Positions 1 through 6,892 of a stretch of DNA of 14,929 nucleotides are shown here, one piece after another; within the stretch, counting starts at the first letter, position 1; every line of letters begins with the position of its first letter. The notes under the pieces were generated by a model. That model was not told the origin of the DNA, made no database searches, and was given only the letters and a program-made list of their open reading frames with translations. The stretch lies in assembly GCA_023433685.1 (NCBI GenBank), contig JAEYUD010000205.1, positions 1 through 14,929 on the forward strand, given 5' to 3'. The position numbers were made by a program, and so were the translations under genes. This DNA comes from Bacteroidota bacterium (GTDB lineage Bacteria > Bacteroidota > Ignavibacteria > Ignavibacteriales > Ignavibacteriaceae).

Positions 1-820
1 GAACGAACTTAAAATGGGAGGCATACTCTCCGTGGGTGGCGGCAGTGACACACCCCCAAGACTTGCAATAATCAGATATGAACACCCTGAGCCGGTTAAA
101 CACGTTGCGCTGGTGGGAAAAGGTGTCACCTTCGACTCAGGCGGCATTTCAATTAAACCTGCCCAGAATATGGGCTGGATGAAAGCAGATATGTCAGGTG
201 CCGCCGCGGTTACCGGCGCCATGCTGAACATCGTGAATCTTCAACTCCCGTTGAAGGTTATCGCCGCGCTTCCGCTCGCGGAGAATATGCTCAGCGGTTC
301 AGCCTACAGACCCGGAGACATAGTTACAACCTTTTCCGGTAAAACTGTTGAAGTTGATAACACTGATGCCGAAGGGAGGATCGTTCTCGCGGATGCCCTT
401 TGGTATGCCTCAGGTGAATCACCCGATATCATACTCGATCTTGCCACTCTTACCGGTGCTGCGGCTGTGGCGCTCGGTGAACTTGCCGCCGCTTTCTTTA
501 CTCATAATGATGAATTGGCAGAGTCACTCACAGCATCAGGTGAACTCACCCGCGAGCGTGTGTGGCGAATGCCTCTTTGGAATGAATACAACAAATACAT
601 TAAAAGTGATGTTGCCGATGTTAAAAACACCGGTGGAAGATACGGCGGGGCGATCACAGCCGCGAAGTTCCTCGAAAAGTTCGTTCGGAACGGGGAAAAC
701 TGGGCACACATCGATATCGCGGGTCCCGCGATAGCGAACAGTTCAACCAGTTACTCAAAAACATGGATGACCGGATTCGGTGTAAGATTATTAACCAATT
801 TCCTCGGAGGCTTAAAATGA
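1..820 (+). CDS. pepA: Leucyl aminopeptidase (peptidase family M17), 3' part
   Basis: C-terminal catalytic portion of a cytosolic leucyl aminopeptidase, a two-metal exopeptidase that removes N-terminal residues from peptides. The reading frame is open to the left edge (codons start at base 2, NELK before the first Met at 14), so the N-terminal domain lies outside the window and the Met at 14 is not the real start. Counting from that Met, the M17 metal and active-site residues are all present: Lys36 and Asp41 in GKGVTFDSGG, Lys48 in SIKP, Asp59 in KADMSG, and Asp118, Glu120 and Arg122 in the family signature NTDAEGR (base 359 onward). The DLATLTGAA segment and the C-terminal AHIDIAGPA and TGFGVRLL blocks are also typical. 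The stop codon overlaps the next gene's start (ATGA, 817-820), which suggests one transcript with the EcsC and recG genes. Confidence 0.95.
   Translation, partial: NELKMGGILSVGGGSDTPPRLAIIRYEHPEPVKHVALVGKGVTFDSGGISIKPAQNMGWMKADMSGAAAVTGAMLNIVNLQLPLKVIAALPLAENMLSGSAYRPGDIVTTFSGKTVEVDNTDAEGRIVLADALWYASGESPDIILDLATLTGAAAVALGELAAAFFTHNDELAESLTASGELTRERVWRMPLWNEYNKYIKSDVADVKNTGGRYGGAITAAKFLEKFVRNGENWAHIDIAGPAIANSSTSYSKTWMTGFGVRLLTNFLGGLK
806..810 (+). promoter_or_regulatory. Ribosome binding site that sets the EcsC-family start
   Basis: GGAGG lies 6 bases before the ATG at 817, inside the last codons of the aminopeptidase gene. It supports 817 as the start rather than the in-frame ATG at 763, which would overlap the upstream gene by 58 bases and has no comparable site. 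Confidence 0.75.
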
Positions 821-1659
821 GTGAGGACGCGAAATTATTTTCATCCGGCATTGAGTACAGTGATTTCCTTGATCTTGAAAAAGCTGTTCAGACCATGGAA
901 CAGCCCTCTTTTTTCATCAAGGTTTCCAATTTTATCGGCAGTCCTATAGAAAAACTTATCGATAAACTTCCTGAGGGAAGCCGGAACAAGATATCTGATA
1001 TCACAAACGACGCGTTGCTGAAAGGGACAAACCTCGCGGTTAAAACCCTTGAGTATGTTGAATCAAACTCTCCTCATGACTCGAAGAAAATACACAAACT
1101 TGTAACGAGCGTGCTCGGAGGTGGTGCCGGCCTTTTTGGATTCACCGCCCTCGCCATCGAGCTGCCGCTTACCACCACTGTTATGTTGAGATCTATAGCT
1201 GAGATCGCCAAAATGAATGGTGAGAACCTCTCCAGCCTCGAAGCCCGGCTTAACTGCGTTCAGGTTTTCGCTTTCGGATCGAGAAGCAAGGATGATGATG
1301 CCATGAATTCTTCATATTATGCAATACGCGTTATCCTCGCCCGGGAGATAGCTGCCCTTGCCGGCAGGCTTGAATCAATTCTCGCCGGAGAGGCTGCTTC
1401 AAACGTGCTTGGCAAGTTCCTTGCGAAGATCACAGAAAGGTTTTCTCAAAACGTTTTGATAAAATTCGTCGGACAGGCAACCCCCATTATCGGTGCCGCG
1501 GGTGGGGCTACCATTAATTACCTTTTCACCGATTTCTATCAGGAGATCGCCACGGCTCATTTTGCCATCAGACGCCTTGAAAGAAAATATTCACAGGAAC
1601 TGATCGAAACGGAATACAACAGAATAGCCGGCAGACTAAATAACAAAAAGTTCGACTGA
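817..1659 (+). CDS. EcsC family protein
   Basis: A 280-residue protein matching the EcsC family. That family is named after the third gene of the Bacillus ecs locus; its molecular function is not established. Two glycine-rich hydrophobic stretches are visible: residues about 97-125 (SVLGGGAGLFGFTALAIELP) and 216-236 (around TPIIGAAGGATINYLF). They may contact or enter the membrane. Between them is the family's EARLNCVQVFAFG block (about 142-154). No signal peptide is visible. The ATG at 817 is chosen because it has a strong GGAGG at the right distance and overlaps the aminopeptidase stop as ATGA. recG begins 9 bases after its stop. The gene sits between a peptidase and a DNA repair helicase, so context gives little hint of function beyond probable co-expression. 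Confidence 0.85.
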   Translation: MSEDAKLFSSGIEYSDFLDLEKAVQTMEQPSFFIKVSNFIGSPIEKLIDKLPEGSRNKISDITNDALLKGTNLAVKTLEYVESNSPHDSKKIHKLVTSVLGGGAGLFGFTALAIELPLTTTVMLRSIAEIAKMNGENLSSLEARLNCVQVFAFGSRSKDDDAMNSSYYAIRVILAREIAALAGRLESILAGEAASNVLGKFLAKITERFSQNVLIKFVGQATPIIGAAGGATINYLFTDFYQEIATAHFAIRRLERKYSQELIETEYNRIAGRLNNKKFD

Positions 1660-1668
1660 CAGGTTGAA

Positions 1669-3861
1669 GTGGCGGGACTTAATGACTCGATAAGCAAGCT
1701 GCCTCTTGTTGGCCCTGCCCGTGCCAAAGCCTTCATAAAGGCGGGATTGGCTACAGTAGGTGACCTTCTCTGGTACTTTCCGTTCAGGCATATCGACCGT
1801 ACAACCATACTAACCATCGGAAAAGCTTTTGAATTGGTTAAAAGAGGCTTTTCCAATGAGCTTACCCTTATAGGCACAGTACTGGATTCAAAAGCCGTCT
1901 CATTCGGGAAAACAAGGCTTCTTGCAGTCAGGATAAGTGATAAAACAGGCGAGCTTGACTGCATCTGGTTTCAGGGTATTGAGTATTTCTCAAAAGCATT
2001 TACCCCCGGTCAGGTGGTGGCTTTTTCAGGGAAACCCTCCATCTCAAAAAGGGGCGATTTTCAGATCATCCACCCTGTTTTCGACAGGCTTACCGATGAG
2101 GAGAGCACCAAATTCTTCAATACGGGTAAGATGATCCCTGTTTACTCTGTTAATCAATTCTTCAAAGAGGCGGGGCTTGGTGAAACAGGTATACGGCGGA
2201 TTATAGACCGCGCGATCTCGACGTATATTAACAATATCGATGAGACTCTTCCCGATTCGATCCTGCAAAAACACGATCTCCCCTCATTAAAAGAAACTGT
2301 ACGCGAACTTCATCAACCCACTTCATTCGATGCCGTTCAAAGAGCTCAAAAACGACTGAAATTCGAGGAGTTCTTCTTCTTTCAACTTAACGCCCTCGCA
2401 AAGCGTGAAGAGTTCCGGAGGACTGCAAAAGGCATTCAGTTCCGGGTTAAAACGCGGTTAGTTAAAGATCTGATCGAAAAACTACCGTTCACCCTCACGA
2501 AAGCACAACTCCGCGTACTCCATGAGATAAAAGAAGATATGTTTTCACCGCAGCCGATGATGCGCCTTCTTCAGGGTGATGTGGGAAGCGGCAAAACGGT
2601 TGTTGCCCTTATCGCGATGCTAATGGCGATCGACTCCGGTTATCAGACCACCCTTATGGTACCTACAGAAGTTCTTGCGTCACAGCACTTTAAGAATCTT
2701 TCCCGCTACATTTCGATAATAAATGAGCAAAACGGGTACAGACTTACAATCGAGCTACTCACCGGCAGCACTTCAGCAAGGGAGAGAAAAAGAATATTTT
2801 CATCTTTGGCTGAGGGTGAGGTCGATATTCTTGTTGGCACTCATGCCCTGTTCGAGGACAAAGTTGAGTTTAATCATTTGGGTCTGATCGTCATCGATGA
2901 GCAGCACCGCTTCGGTGTAGAACACAGGGCCCGGCTGATCCAGAAATCAGAAACCCCTGACGTGCTGGTAATGACCGCCACTCCCATCCCACGTACCCTC
3001 TCGATGACTGTGTTCGGAGAACTTGATGTCTCAACTATCGATGAACTCCCTGCCAACAGAATACAGATCCGTACTGCCATCAGGGGTGAGTCAGCGCTCG
3101 GAGGTATTTATGGTTTTATCCGCTCGGAAGTAGGGAGCGGACGTCAGGCATTCATAGTATTTCCTTTGGTTGAGGAATCGGAGAAACTCGATCTGAAAGC
3201 AGCTCAGGAAGGTTACGAAGAGATCACGACCCATCACCTCCCCGATTTAAGAGTCGGACTTCTTCATGGCAGGATGAAATGGAAAGAGAAAGAGGAAGTG
3301 ATGAACCGGTTTGTAACGGGCGAGTTCGATGTGCTTGTTTCCACCACCGTAATTGAAGTCGGTGTTGATCTTCCGAATGCAACCGTTATGCTGATCCATG
3401 AAGCACACAGATTTGGACTTTCACAGCTCCATCAGTTGCGTGGGAGAATCGGCCGTGGCGCCGATCAGTCTTACTGTATTCTCTTAACGAAGGATGAAAT
3501 TGTAGCCTCCGCGGGAAAACTCCAGCAGCAGATCGAGTACCTCCCCCAGCACATCCTTGACAGGTGGAGGTCGATCACGCGCCTTAAAGCGATGGAGCAA
3601 AGCAGCGATGGATTCAAGCTTTCAGAGATCGATCTGAAAATGAGAGGCCCCGGAGATATCTTTGGCAAAAAACAGAGCGGTATCCCTGAGTTTCGCTATT
3701 GCGACCTCGCCAACGATTCTGCAATAATGCTCTCCGCCAAAGATCAGGCTCAACTGATAGTCAACAGTGATCCGGGGCTGAAAGAGCCCCAAAATAGCGT
3801 TATCGCGAGAGCGATCGAACGCCGGATACACTCAGAAGACAATTTTTACGGGATAGGTTAA
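1669..3861 (+). CDS. recG: ATP-dependent DNA helicase RecG
   Basis: Superfamily 2 helicase that remodels stalled replication forks and branch-migrates Holliday junctions. At 730 residues it is slightly longer than the E. coli protein (693). Residues about 64-104 form the OB-fold wedge region (LIGTVLDSKAVSFGKTRLLA). Helicase motifs follow in order: Walker A GDVGSGKT (303-310), DEQH (410-413) continuing as RFGVEHR, TATPIPRTL (436-444), TTVIEVGVD (559-567) and QLHQLRGRIGRG (586-597). The C-terminal block around SDGFKLSEIDLKMRGPGD, with GDIFGKKQSG, is the RecG TRG translocation region. The start is a GTG at 1669 with only a weak AGG upstream. Position 9 bases after the EcsC stop implies co-transcription. 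The stop overlaps that of the convergent gene. No damage or missing motif was seen. Confidence 0.97.
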   Translation: MAGLNDSISKLPLVGPARAKAFIKAGLATVGDLLWYFPFRHIDRTTILTIGKAFELVKRGFSNELTLIGTVLDSKAVSFGKTRLLAVRISDKTGELDCIWFQGIEYFSKAFTPGQVVAFSGKPSISKRGDFQIIHPVFDRLTDEESTKFFNTGKMIPVYSVNQFFKEAGLGETGIRRIIDRAISTYINNIDETLPDSILQKHDLPSLKETVRELHQPTSFDAVQRAQKRLKFEEFFFFQLNALAKREEFRRTAKGIQFRVKTRLVKDLIEKLPFTLTKAQLRVLHEIKEDMFSPQPMMRLLQGDVGSGKTVVALIAMLMAIDSGYQTTLMVPTEVLASQHFKNLSRYISIINEQNGYRLTIELLTGSTSARERKRIFSSLAEGEVDILVGTHALFEDKVEFNHLGLIVIDEQHRFGVEHRARLIQKSETPDVLVMTATPIPRTLSMTVFGELDVSTIDELPANRIQIRTAIRGESALGGIYGFIRSEVGSGRQAFIVFPLVEESEKLDLKAAQEGYEEITTHHLPDLRVGLLHGRMKWKEKEEVMNRFVTGEFDVLVSTTVIEVGVDLPNATVMLIHEAHRFGLSQLHQLRGRIGRGADQSYCILLTKDEIVASAGKLQQQIEYLPQHILDRWRSITRLKAMEQSSDGFKLSEIDLKMRGPGDIFGKKQSGIPEFRYCDLANDSAIMLSAKDQAQLIVNSDPGLKEPQNSVIARAIERRIHSEDNFYGIG

Positions 3862-4538
3862 CCGAATTTGGCCTGAATTCTCGGTGATGAAAGATGCTTT
3901 ACGCAGTCCGGTGCCTGACATGAGTTGAATCCATAATCCACATCCACTCTGCCGATTCGTTTCGCCACACCGAGCGCTTTTTCGTTAAGCTCTTTGTTGG
4001 TTTGTCCAAGACCCAGAAGACAGTTGTTCATTGCGTCTTTTACAAAATTCTCTTCGCCTTGTATCTCTTTTTCGATCCTGTCCAATATCTCAAAGGCGAA
4101 CTCATTATTGACGGGTTTTTCACCTTTGATCATGCCACCCAGTAGATTGAAGCCAATTCTCCGCTTCAGATCGTTCTTCTCGTTGATCCATTCCAGAACC
4201 AGATCCCGTTTGAAGGGCACCGCGCTTAAGAGATTGGAGACATAGGCGTATGACATCATCCAGAACTCAAGGTCTTGCAACTGTTCCTCAATGCGTTCAC
4301 GGGTGAGTTGATTGGGATCATCGATCAAAACGGATATTATCCTCATGTCATAGTTTTTTTGCTCCCAAAGTTCACGGGCAAGCACCACATCTTTTTTCAT
4401 CTTTTTGGTGAATGCCTTGATTTTGGTAAGGCCGATACCGTAAGTTGACATGTTCGAGAGACCCGCTTTCTCCCACGATCTGATCCCTCTTTCATCTTTG
4501 TTTTCTTCCAGCCACGCTTTGATCTCGTTGAGGTTCAT
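3858..4538 (-). CDS. AlkD-like DNA alkylation repair family protein, possibly lacking the catalytic Asp
   Basis: A 226-residue helical-repeat protein resembling the DNA alkylation repair (AlkD-like, HEAT-repeat) family. Recognisable pieces are YGIGLTKIKAFTKKMKKD (about 33-50), ARELWEQKNYDMRIISVLIDD (54-74) and the LKRRIGFNLL helix (124-133). AlkD glycosylases use an Asp four residues after a conserved Trp. Here the matching segment reads EFWMMSY (91-97), so the Trp is kept but the Asp position appears to be Tyr. This is an alignment by eye. The C-terminus carries CQAPDC (207-212) followed by VKHLSSPRIQAKFG, a tail I cannot assign. The protein may be a non-catalytic or DNA-binding relative. 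Its stop shares TTAA with the recG stop, and a divergent lipoprotein lies upstream. No clear ribosome binding site precedes the ATG at 4538. Confidence 0.75.
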   Translation of the reverse strand: MNLNEIKAWLEENKDERGIRSWEKAGLSNMSTYGIGLTKIKAFTKKMKKDVVLARELWEQKNYDMRIISVLIDDPNQLTRERIEEQLQDLEFWMMSYAYVSNLLSAVPFKRDLVLEWINEKNDLKRRIGFNLLGGMIKGEKPVNNEFAFEILDRIEKEIQGEENFVKDAMNNCLLGLGQTNKELNEKALGVAKRIGRVDVDYGFNSCQAPDCVKHLSSPRIQAKFG

Positions 4539-4594
4539 TGTTTAGTCCATTTTTGTTAAATTTTGGAATGCATAATAAAAAAATCTTTCGCGAT

Positions 4595-5071
4595 ATGAAA
4601 ACAATATTATTCTCATTCATTATAATTTCCTTTTCCTTCACCGGTTGTGTGAAGGAGAACACCCAGCCGCCCGCTGCTGAGCATGCTGTTTTTATGACAG
4701 TTGACAAACTTTTCAAGGCATTTGAGCAGCGTGATACATTGGCCCACGATACTTTATGGCTAAAATCTCCCGAACTGGTGGTATTTGGCCTCTACGACAA
4801 AGCCGAATATTTCGGTTGGGATGAAATGAGAAGCCATATAGTACAGTCCTCCCGTTTTCTTCAGGCAATCCACTTCACAATCAGGTGTAAAGAGATCAGG
4901 TTGTCACAGTCGAAAACGGTTGCCTGGTTTGCCGTGATCGCTGATCAGCAATACCAAACCCCGACCGGTGTTTTCGAAAACAATAATATCCGCTACACTG
5001 GTGTGCTCGAAAAGCATGGCAACCGTTGGCTGATTACCCAGTTCCATGGTTCCCTGCCTTATCTTAAGTGA
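4595..5071 (+). CDS. SnoaL/NTF2-like lipoprotein
   Basis: A 158-residue predicted lipoprotein. The N-terminus MKTILFSFIIISFSFTGC is a basic start, a hydrophobic core and a lipobox with Cys18, so the mature protein should be anchored to a membrane facing the periplasm or cell surface. The rest (about 30-158) looks like a cone-shaped NTF2/SnoaL-like domain: an N-terminal helix (VDKLFKAFEQRD), a WDEMRSHI helix, and C-terminal strands ending TGVLEKHGNRWLITQFHGS, typical of DUF4440/SnoaL_3 proteins. These folds bind small ligands or act as enzymes, and the substrate cannot be named. An in-frame ATG at 4568 and a TTG at 4538 exist upstream. The ATG at 4595 is preferred because it places the signal sequence at the N-terminus, although no strong ribosome binding site precedes it. 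The 56 AT-rich bases separating it from the divergent gene probably hold both promoters. Confidence 0.75.
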   Translation: MKTILFSFIIISFSFTGCVKENTQPPAAEHAVFMTVDKLFKAFEQRDTLAHDTLWLKSPELVVFGLYDKAEYFGWDEMRSHIVQSSRFLQAIHFTIRCKEIRLSQSKTVAWFAVIADQQYQTPTGVFENNNIRYTGVLEKHGNRWLITQFHGSLPYLK

Positions 5072-5078
5072 GTTTAAT

Positions 5079-5212
5079 AACCGCAAAGTACGCAGAGAAA
5101 GGGTTACACGGATTAACAGGATTTTACACAGATTCCACGGATTCAAATTTAATCTTTGAAATCCGTGTTTAATCCGTGAAATCCGTGTAACTTTTTACAT
5201 TCCTCTGCGGTG
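5079..5212. repeat. Long imperfect intergenic palindrome (dispersed-repeat type)
   Basis: The gene-free stretch after the lipoprotein is a composite inverted repeat. The outer arms are AACCGCAAAGTACGCAGAG (5079-5097) and CTCTGCGGT (5203-5211). The inner arms GTTACACGGATT (5103-5114) and AATCCGTGTAAC (5180-5191) match perfectly over 12 bases. Pairing continues imperfectly inward through repeated GATTCCACGGATT and AATCCGTG words. The whole could form a cruciform or long RNA hairpin. Similar words (ACGCAGATT, TTTGCGGTT) recur in the intergenic region after dsbD. I infer a dispersed non-coding repeat family; no transposase is present. Confidence 0.8.
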
Positions 5213-5218
5213 AACAAA

Positions 5219-5250
5219 CAAAAAAAAAGCCCCCGGGTCACGAGGGCTTG
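5219..5250 (-). terminator. Intrinsic terminator after the surface protein gene
   Basis: Read on the minus strand, AAGCCC (5249-5244) pairs with GGGCTT (5232-5227), and extra G and C around the loop lengthen the pairing. The hairpin is followed at once by nine T residues (5228-5220). It lies about 30 bases after the stop of the type IX-secreted protein, so it ends the receptor/surface-protein transcript. On the plus strand there is no T tract, so it should work in one direction only. Confidence 0.85.
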
Positions 5251-5278
5251 AGAGTCGAAGGTTGTTGAAAAGAGGAAA

Positions 5279-6862
5279 CTATTTCAACAAACTCATTTTA
5301 CGGGTGATGTTCACGTTTCCGGCTTCGAGCCTGTAAACATATACACCACTTGTCAAAGCGGAAGCATTCCAGTCAACTTCATAACTACCGGCATTCATCA
5401 TGCCATTGGCGAGTTCTGCCACCTTCTGACCAATAGCATTGTAAACCGTCAGCTTAACATTGGAAGCTTCGGGTACAGAGAATCTGATCTTGGTGGAAGG
5501 GTTGAACGGATTAGGATAGTTCTGCGACAATTCAAATTTAACAGGCATATCGTTAGCAAATTCTTCAACTGAAGTTGTGCCATCGAAACGGGCCCAACCG
5601 GTTGTCCAGTCATTGGTTCCAAACGCGCCTCTGAATGTGGCAGTCTGATCGAAGAATCCATCAGCGGGAGGTGTCAAACCACCTGTAAGAAGTGGTGAGC
5701 CGTTCTGAAGCATCGCTTTTGGTAGCGAGAGATTGAAAGGATCAACCATCTGAGCCTCACCAACAGTTGAGTAGATAGTGCCGTTCATGTTCGTGGAGAA
5801 CCAGTTGTCGATTATAAATGTACCATTTGATCTGGCAGTGTCAAGTGCCTTGGTTGACTGCACAATTACTGAGTTTTTTACATAATTGTTGCCGTTAATC
5901 GCGCCATTGATCGTACCGGTGCTCTCAAGAAGGATACCGGTTGGCCATCCAAGAATTACCGCGTTGGCGATCTTGTTCTGTGAGTTTCTTCTAAGGTGCA
6001 TGCCTCTTCTGTAAAGGGAATTGATGTTTGCACCCGGAGCGCTTATCGGGCCTACGAGTGTAACGTTGAACCACTCAGGCGAGGTAAGAGGTGTATTAGA
6101 GGAACCGGTTCCGTCGTTATCTGATTCAAAACCGTTCGACTGTGACTGGTCGGCAATTGCGGGATCACGGAAGCCAACGAGGAACTGGAGTTTCCCGCTG
6201 AATCCAAAATCTGTATCGAAATCGTCATCCCAGCCTCTGTAAGCGATGAGGTGTTTCGCGTTAACTGTGCCGCCGAACCACTCGAAAGAGTCGTCACCAC
6301 TGTAGCTTACTTGAATGTAGTCGAGGATGGTACCTCTTCCCACACCGCCACATGTCAGACCGTTGATCTCATTGTTCAAGCTGAAAGCGATACCGGGATA
6401 TTCGATCCTGACGTATCTCAGAATACCACTGTTATCGTCGGGATTGTTGCCGCCGTATGAGTCGCCGGGTCCTTCAATTGCGGTGGTACCACCGGGAACG
6501 TTTATCGGGGCGTTTCCAAGAATAATAACACCACCCCAGTCACCGTAGGTTGGTGTTCTTGAGGCACCCGGTTTGGTGAACTCCGAGGTAAAAACAATGG
6601 GAGCGTTCACGGTTCCATCAGCGATGATCTTTCCACCCGGCTTAATGATGAGTGTACCCTGTGAACTGTTCTCACCATAAATGATGGTTCCGGGTTCAAT
6701 AGTAAGGGTAGCACCCGACTGAACACGCACAAAGCCTTTAAGCACGTATGTGTTGTTCGCGGTAAGCGTTGTGTTTGTTGTTATATCACCCTGAAGCGGG
6801 ATCTGAGCATAAACAGCAGTGGCTGCAAGCAGGGTAAACACGAGAACGAATATTTTGGACAT
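5279..6862 (-). CDS. Secreted beta-helix-like surface protein with type IX sorting domain
   Basis: A 527-residue exported protein. Residues 1-19 (MSKIFVLVFTLLAATAVYA) form a signal peptide. Residues 443-527 are a type IX secretion C-terminal sorting domain, with NYPNPFNPSTKIRFSVPE at the front and a SGVYVYRLEAG strand near the end, so the mature protein is expected at the cell surface. The middle starts with short beta-helix-type repeats (ATLTIEPGTIIYGE, GTLIIKPGGKIIADGT) and belongs to a family common in Bacteroidota whose entries often carry unreliable database names. Its hallmark block SYSGDDSFEWFGGTVNAKHL (187-206) is followed by the acidic GWDDDFDTDFGFSG (210-223), a plausible metal or ligand site. 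The gene starts 30 bases after the TonB-dependent receptor stop, with GAGG 4 bases before its ATG, so the two are probably co-transcribed. No catalytic function can be assigned. Confidence 0.9.
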   Translation of the reverse strand: MSKIFVLVFTLLAATAVYAQIPLQGDITTNTTLTANNTYVLKGFVRVQSGATLTIEPGTIIYGENSSQGTLIIKPGGKIIADGTVNAPIVFTSEFTKPGASRTPTYGDWGGVIILGNAPINVPGGTTAIEGPGDSYGGNNPDDNSGILRYVRIEYPGIAFSLNNEINGLTCGGVGRGTILDYIQVSYSGDDSFEWFGGTVNAKHLIAYRGWDDDFDTDFGFSGKLQFLVGFRDPAIADQSQSNGFESDNDGTGSSNTPLTSPEWFNVTLVGPISAPGANINSLYRRGMHLRRNSQNKIANAVILGWPTGILLESTGTINGAINGNNYVKNSVIVQSTKALDTARSNGTFIIDNWFSTNMNGTIYSTVGEAQMVDPFNLSLPKAMLQNGSPLLTGGLTPPADGFFDQTATFRGAFGTNDWTTGWARFDGTTSVEEFANDMPVKFELSQNYPNPFNPSTKIRFSVPEASNVKLTVYNAIGQKVAELANGMMNAGSYEVDWNASALTSGVYVYRLEAGNVNITRKMSLLK

Positions 6863-6892
6863 GTTGCCTCTATTTGTTGTTATTTGACAGAA

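Noticed and set aside
763..816. Upstream in-frame ATG extending the EcsC gene by 18 codons
   Set aside because: It lies deep inside the aminopeptidase gene without a ribosome binding site, whereas 817 has GGAGG and the ATGA overlap.
1557..1964. 135-residue minus-strand open frame
   Set aside because: It spans the EcsC/recG junction antisense to both confident genes and shows no recognisable domain.
4538..4594. TTG (4538) or ATG (4568) as the lipoprotein start
   Set aside because: Both put charged residues in front of the signal sequence, and the 4538 start overlaps the divergent gene's start codon. ATG 4595 gives a normal lipoprotein signal.
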